The notes under the pieces are model-generated. The model did not search any database and was not told the DNA's origin. It saw nothing but the letters and a program-made list of their open reading frames with translations. DNA of 6,740 nt, from positions 31,049 to 37,788 of the forward strand of contig DBVX01000067.1 in the NCBI GenBank assembly GCA_002308815.1. The letters are read 5' to 3'. A program made the translations under genes and the position numbers. Source of the DNA: Bacteroidales bacterium UBA1253. Its GTDB lineage: Bacteria; Bacteroidota; Bacteroidia; Bacteroidales; Paludibacteraceae. Positions 5,946 through 6,740 of this stretch are shown here, piece after piece (position 1 is the first letter of the stretch; each line of letters opens with the position of its first letter).

Positions 5946-6740
5946 TCAGCGGCGGCGGTCCAGACGGGCGCCGTCACCTTCGAAGTCGTGGTTGCGGAAC
6001 TCACGCTGTCCGTGACGCTCGGAGCGGGGACGGTCGCCGTAGTTATGCTCGCCACGCGCACCTGTCGTGCGGTCGGGGAAACTGCGCTCACCACGCGGAG
6101 GACGCTGCGGACGCTCCGGCTCAACGTAGCCTTCGGGTTTCTCCTTGAGCGCCTTGGCGGAGAGACGGAACTTGCCGGTCTTCTCGTCAATCTCGAGCAG
6201 GCGAATCATAATCTTGTCGCCCTCGTGAATGCCGGTCTCCTCCATGGTCTCATAGCGTTTCCAGTCAATCTCGGAGATGTGGAGCAGTCCCTCCTTGCCG
6301 GGCATGAACTCGACGAAGCAGCCGTAAGGCATAATGGACTTGACGGTCGCCTCATAGGTCTCACCCACCTCGGGCAGGGCAACAATCGCCTTCACCTTCG
6401 CCATAGCGGCTTTCATCGCATCGCCGTTGGTGCTGGCAATCTCCACCTTACCTCCACGTTCGTCCTCATCAATAGAAATGACCGTACCCGTTTCGGCCTG
6501 GATGCCTTGTATAATCTTCCCGCCCGGGCCAATGACGGCACCAATCATATCCTTGGGTATGTAGAAGGTGACAATGCGCGGAGCATGCGGCTTGAGGTCG
6601 GCACGCGGTTCGGGCATGACCTCCAACATACGGTCGAGGATGTACATACGCGCCTCGTGCGCCTGCGCGAGCGCGTTCTCCAGAATCTCGTAGCTGAGTC
6701 CGTCCACCTTGATATCCATCTGGCAGGCGGTCAGACCGTC
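5946..6740 (-). CDS. pnp: Polynucleotide phosphorylase, C-terminal part (5' end outside window)
   Basis: This is the C-terminal 264 residues of PNPase, the phosphate-dependent 3'-to-5' exoribonuclease that releases nucleoside diphosphates in RNA turnover. The frame is open to the right edge and reads [20 protein letters not shown], a signature of the end of the second RNase PH domain. Within the visible part, a KH domain lies at about 55-120 with the RNA-binding loop IGPGGK (70-75). An S1 domain lies at about 125-198, including YGCFVEF and GLLHISEID. The last 60 or so residues form an Arg/Gly/Glu/Pro-rich tail ending in LDRRR, probably disordered and possibly RNA-binding; such tails vary between species. 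The TGA at 5946-5948 is followed by the hairpin at 5880-5915. The internal ATG at 6717-6719 is not the real start. The phosphorolytic active site lies mainly outside the window. Confidence 0.97.
   Translation of the reverse strand, partial: DGLTACQMDIKVDGLSYEILENALAQAHEARMYILDRMLEVMPEPRADLKPHAPRIVTFYIPKDMIGAVIGPGGKIIQGIQAETGTVISIDEDERGGKVEIASTNGDAMKAAMAKVKAIVALPEVGETYEATVKSIMPYGCFVEFMPGKEGLLHISEIDWKRYETMEETGIHEGDKIMIRLLEIDEKTGKFRLSAKALKEKPEGYVEPERPQRPPRGERSFPDRTTGARGEHNYGDRPRSERHGQREFRNHDFEGDGARLDRRR

Overview
The window carries a compact, entirely minus-strand block of bacterial housekeeping genes. Read in the direction of transcription (high to low coordinates), it holds the 3' end of pnp (polynucleotide phosphorylase), miaB (tRNA methylthiotransferase), cdd (cytidine deaminase), an LptF/LptG-family permease gene, ribBA (bifunctional riboflavin enzyme), and the 5' part of a gene for an exported protein of unknown function that runs off the left edge. 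Two of the six coding regions are partial: pnp is open at the right edge, and the exported protein is open at the left edge.

The organism looks like a member of the Bacteroidales. The evidence is two upstream sites that match the TAnnTTTG -7 element known from Bacteroides promoters, weak or absent Shine-Dalgarno sequences before most starts, an LptF/G permease with an enlarged soluble region, a PNPase with an Arg/Gly-rich tail, and an exported protein with an EF-hand-like loop and a Trp/Tyr/His-rich segment of a kind I associate with Bacteroidales. The GC-rich coding sequence fits a GC-rich lineage of the order (for example Muribaculaceae or relatives) better than a typical Bacteroides, but I cannot fix the genus.

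Layout: at 5946-6740 pnp ends and is followed by a perfect 15-bp hairpin (5880-5915) that probably terminates it. A candidate promoter (5794-5828) then leads into miaB (4447-5766). The short gap 4381-4446 contains a second, better-spaced candidate promoter (4409-4440) for cdd. From cdd on, the genes are almost seamless: 14 nt to the ATG of the permease gene, a 14-nt overlap between that gene and ribBA, and 3 nt between the ribBA stop and the ATG of the exported-protein gene. I infer one transcript, cdd-lptF/G-ribBA-orf. The genes do not form one pathway: they serve pyrimidine salvage, lipopolysaccharide export, riboflavin/FMN/FAD synthesis, and an unknown envelope or secreted function.

There are no RNA genes, mobile elements, CRISPR arrays or phage genes that I can see, and no intergenic stretch exceeds about 180 bases. 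I see no novel multi-gene system. The least explained item is the exported protein at the left edge, with its three-part architecture and Thr-Arg-rich repetitive tail.
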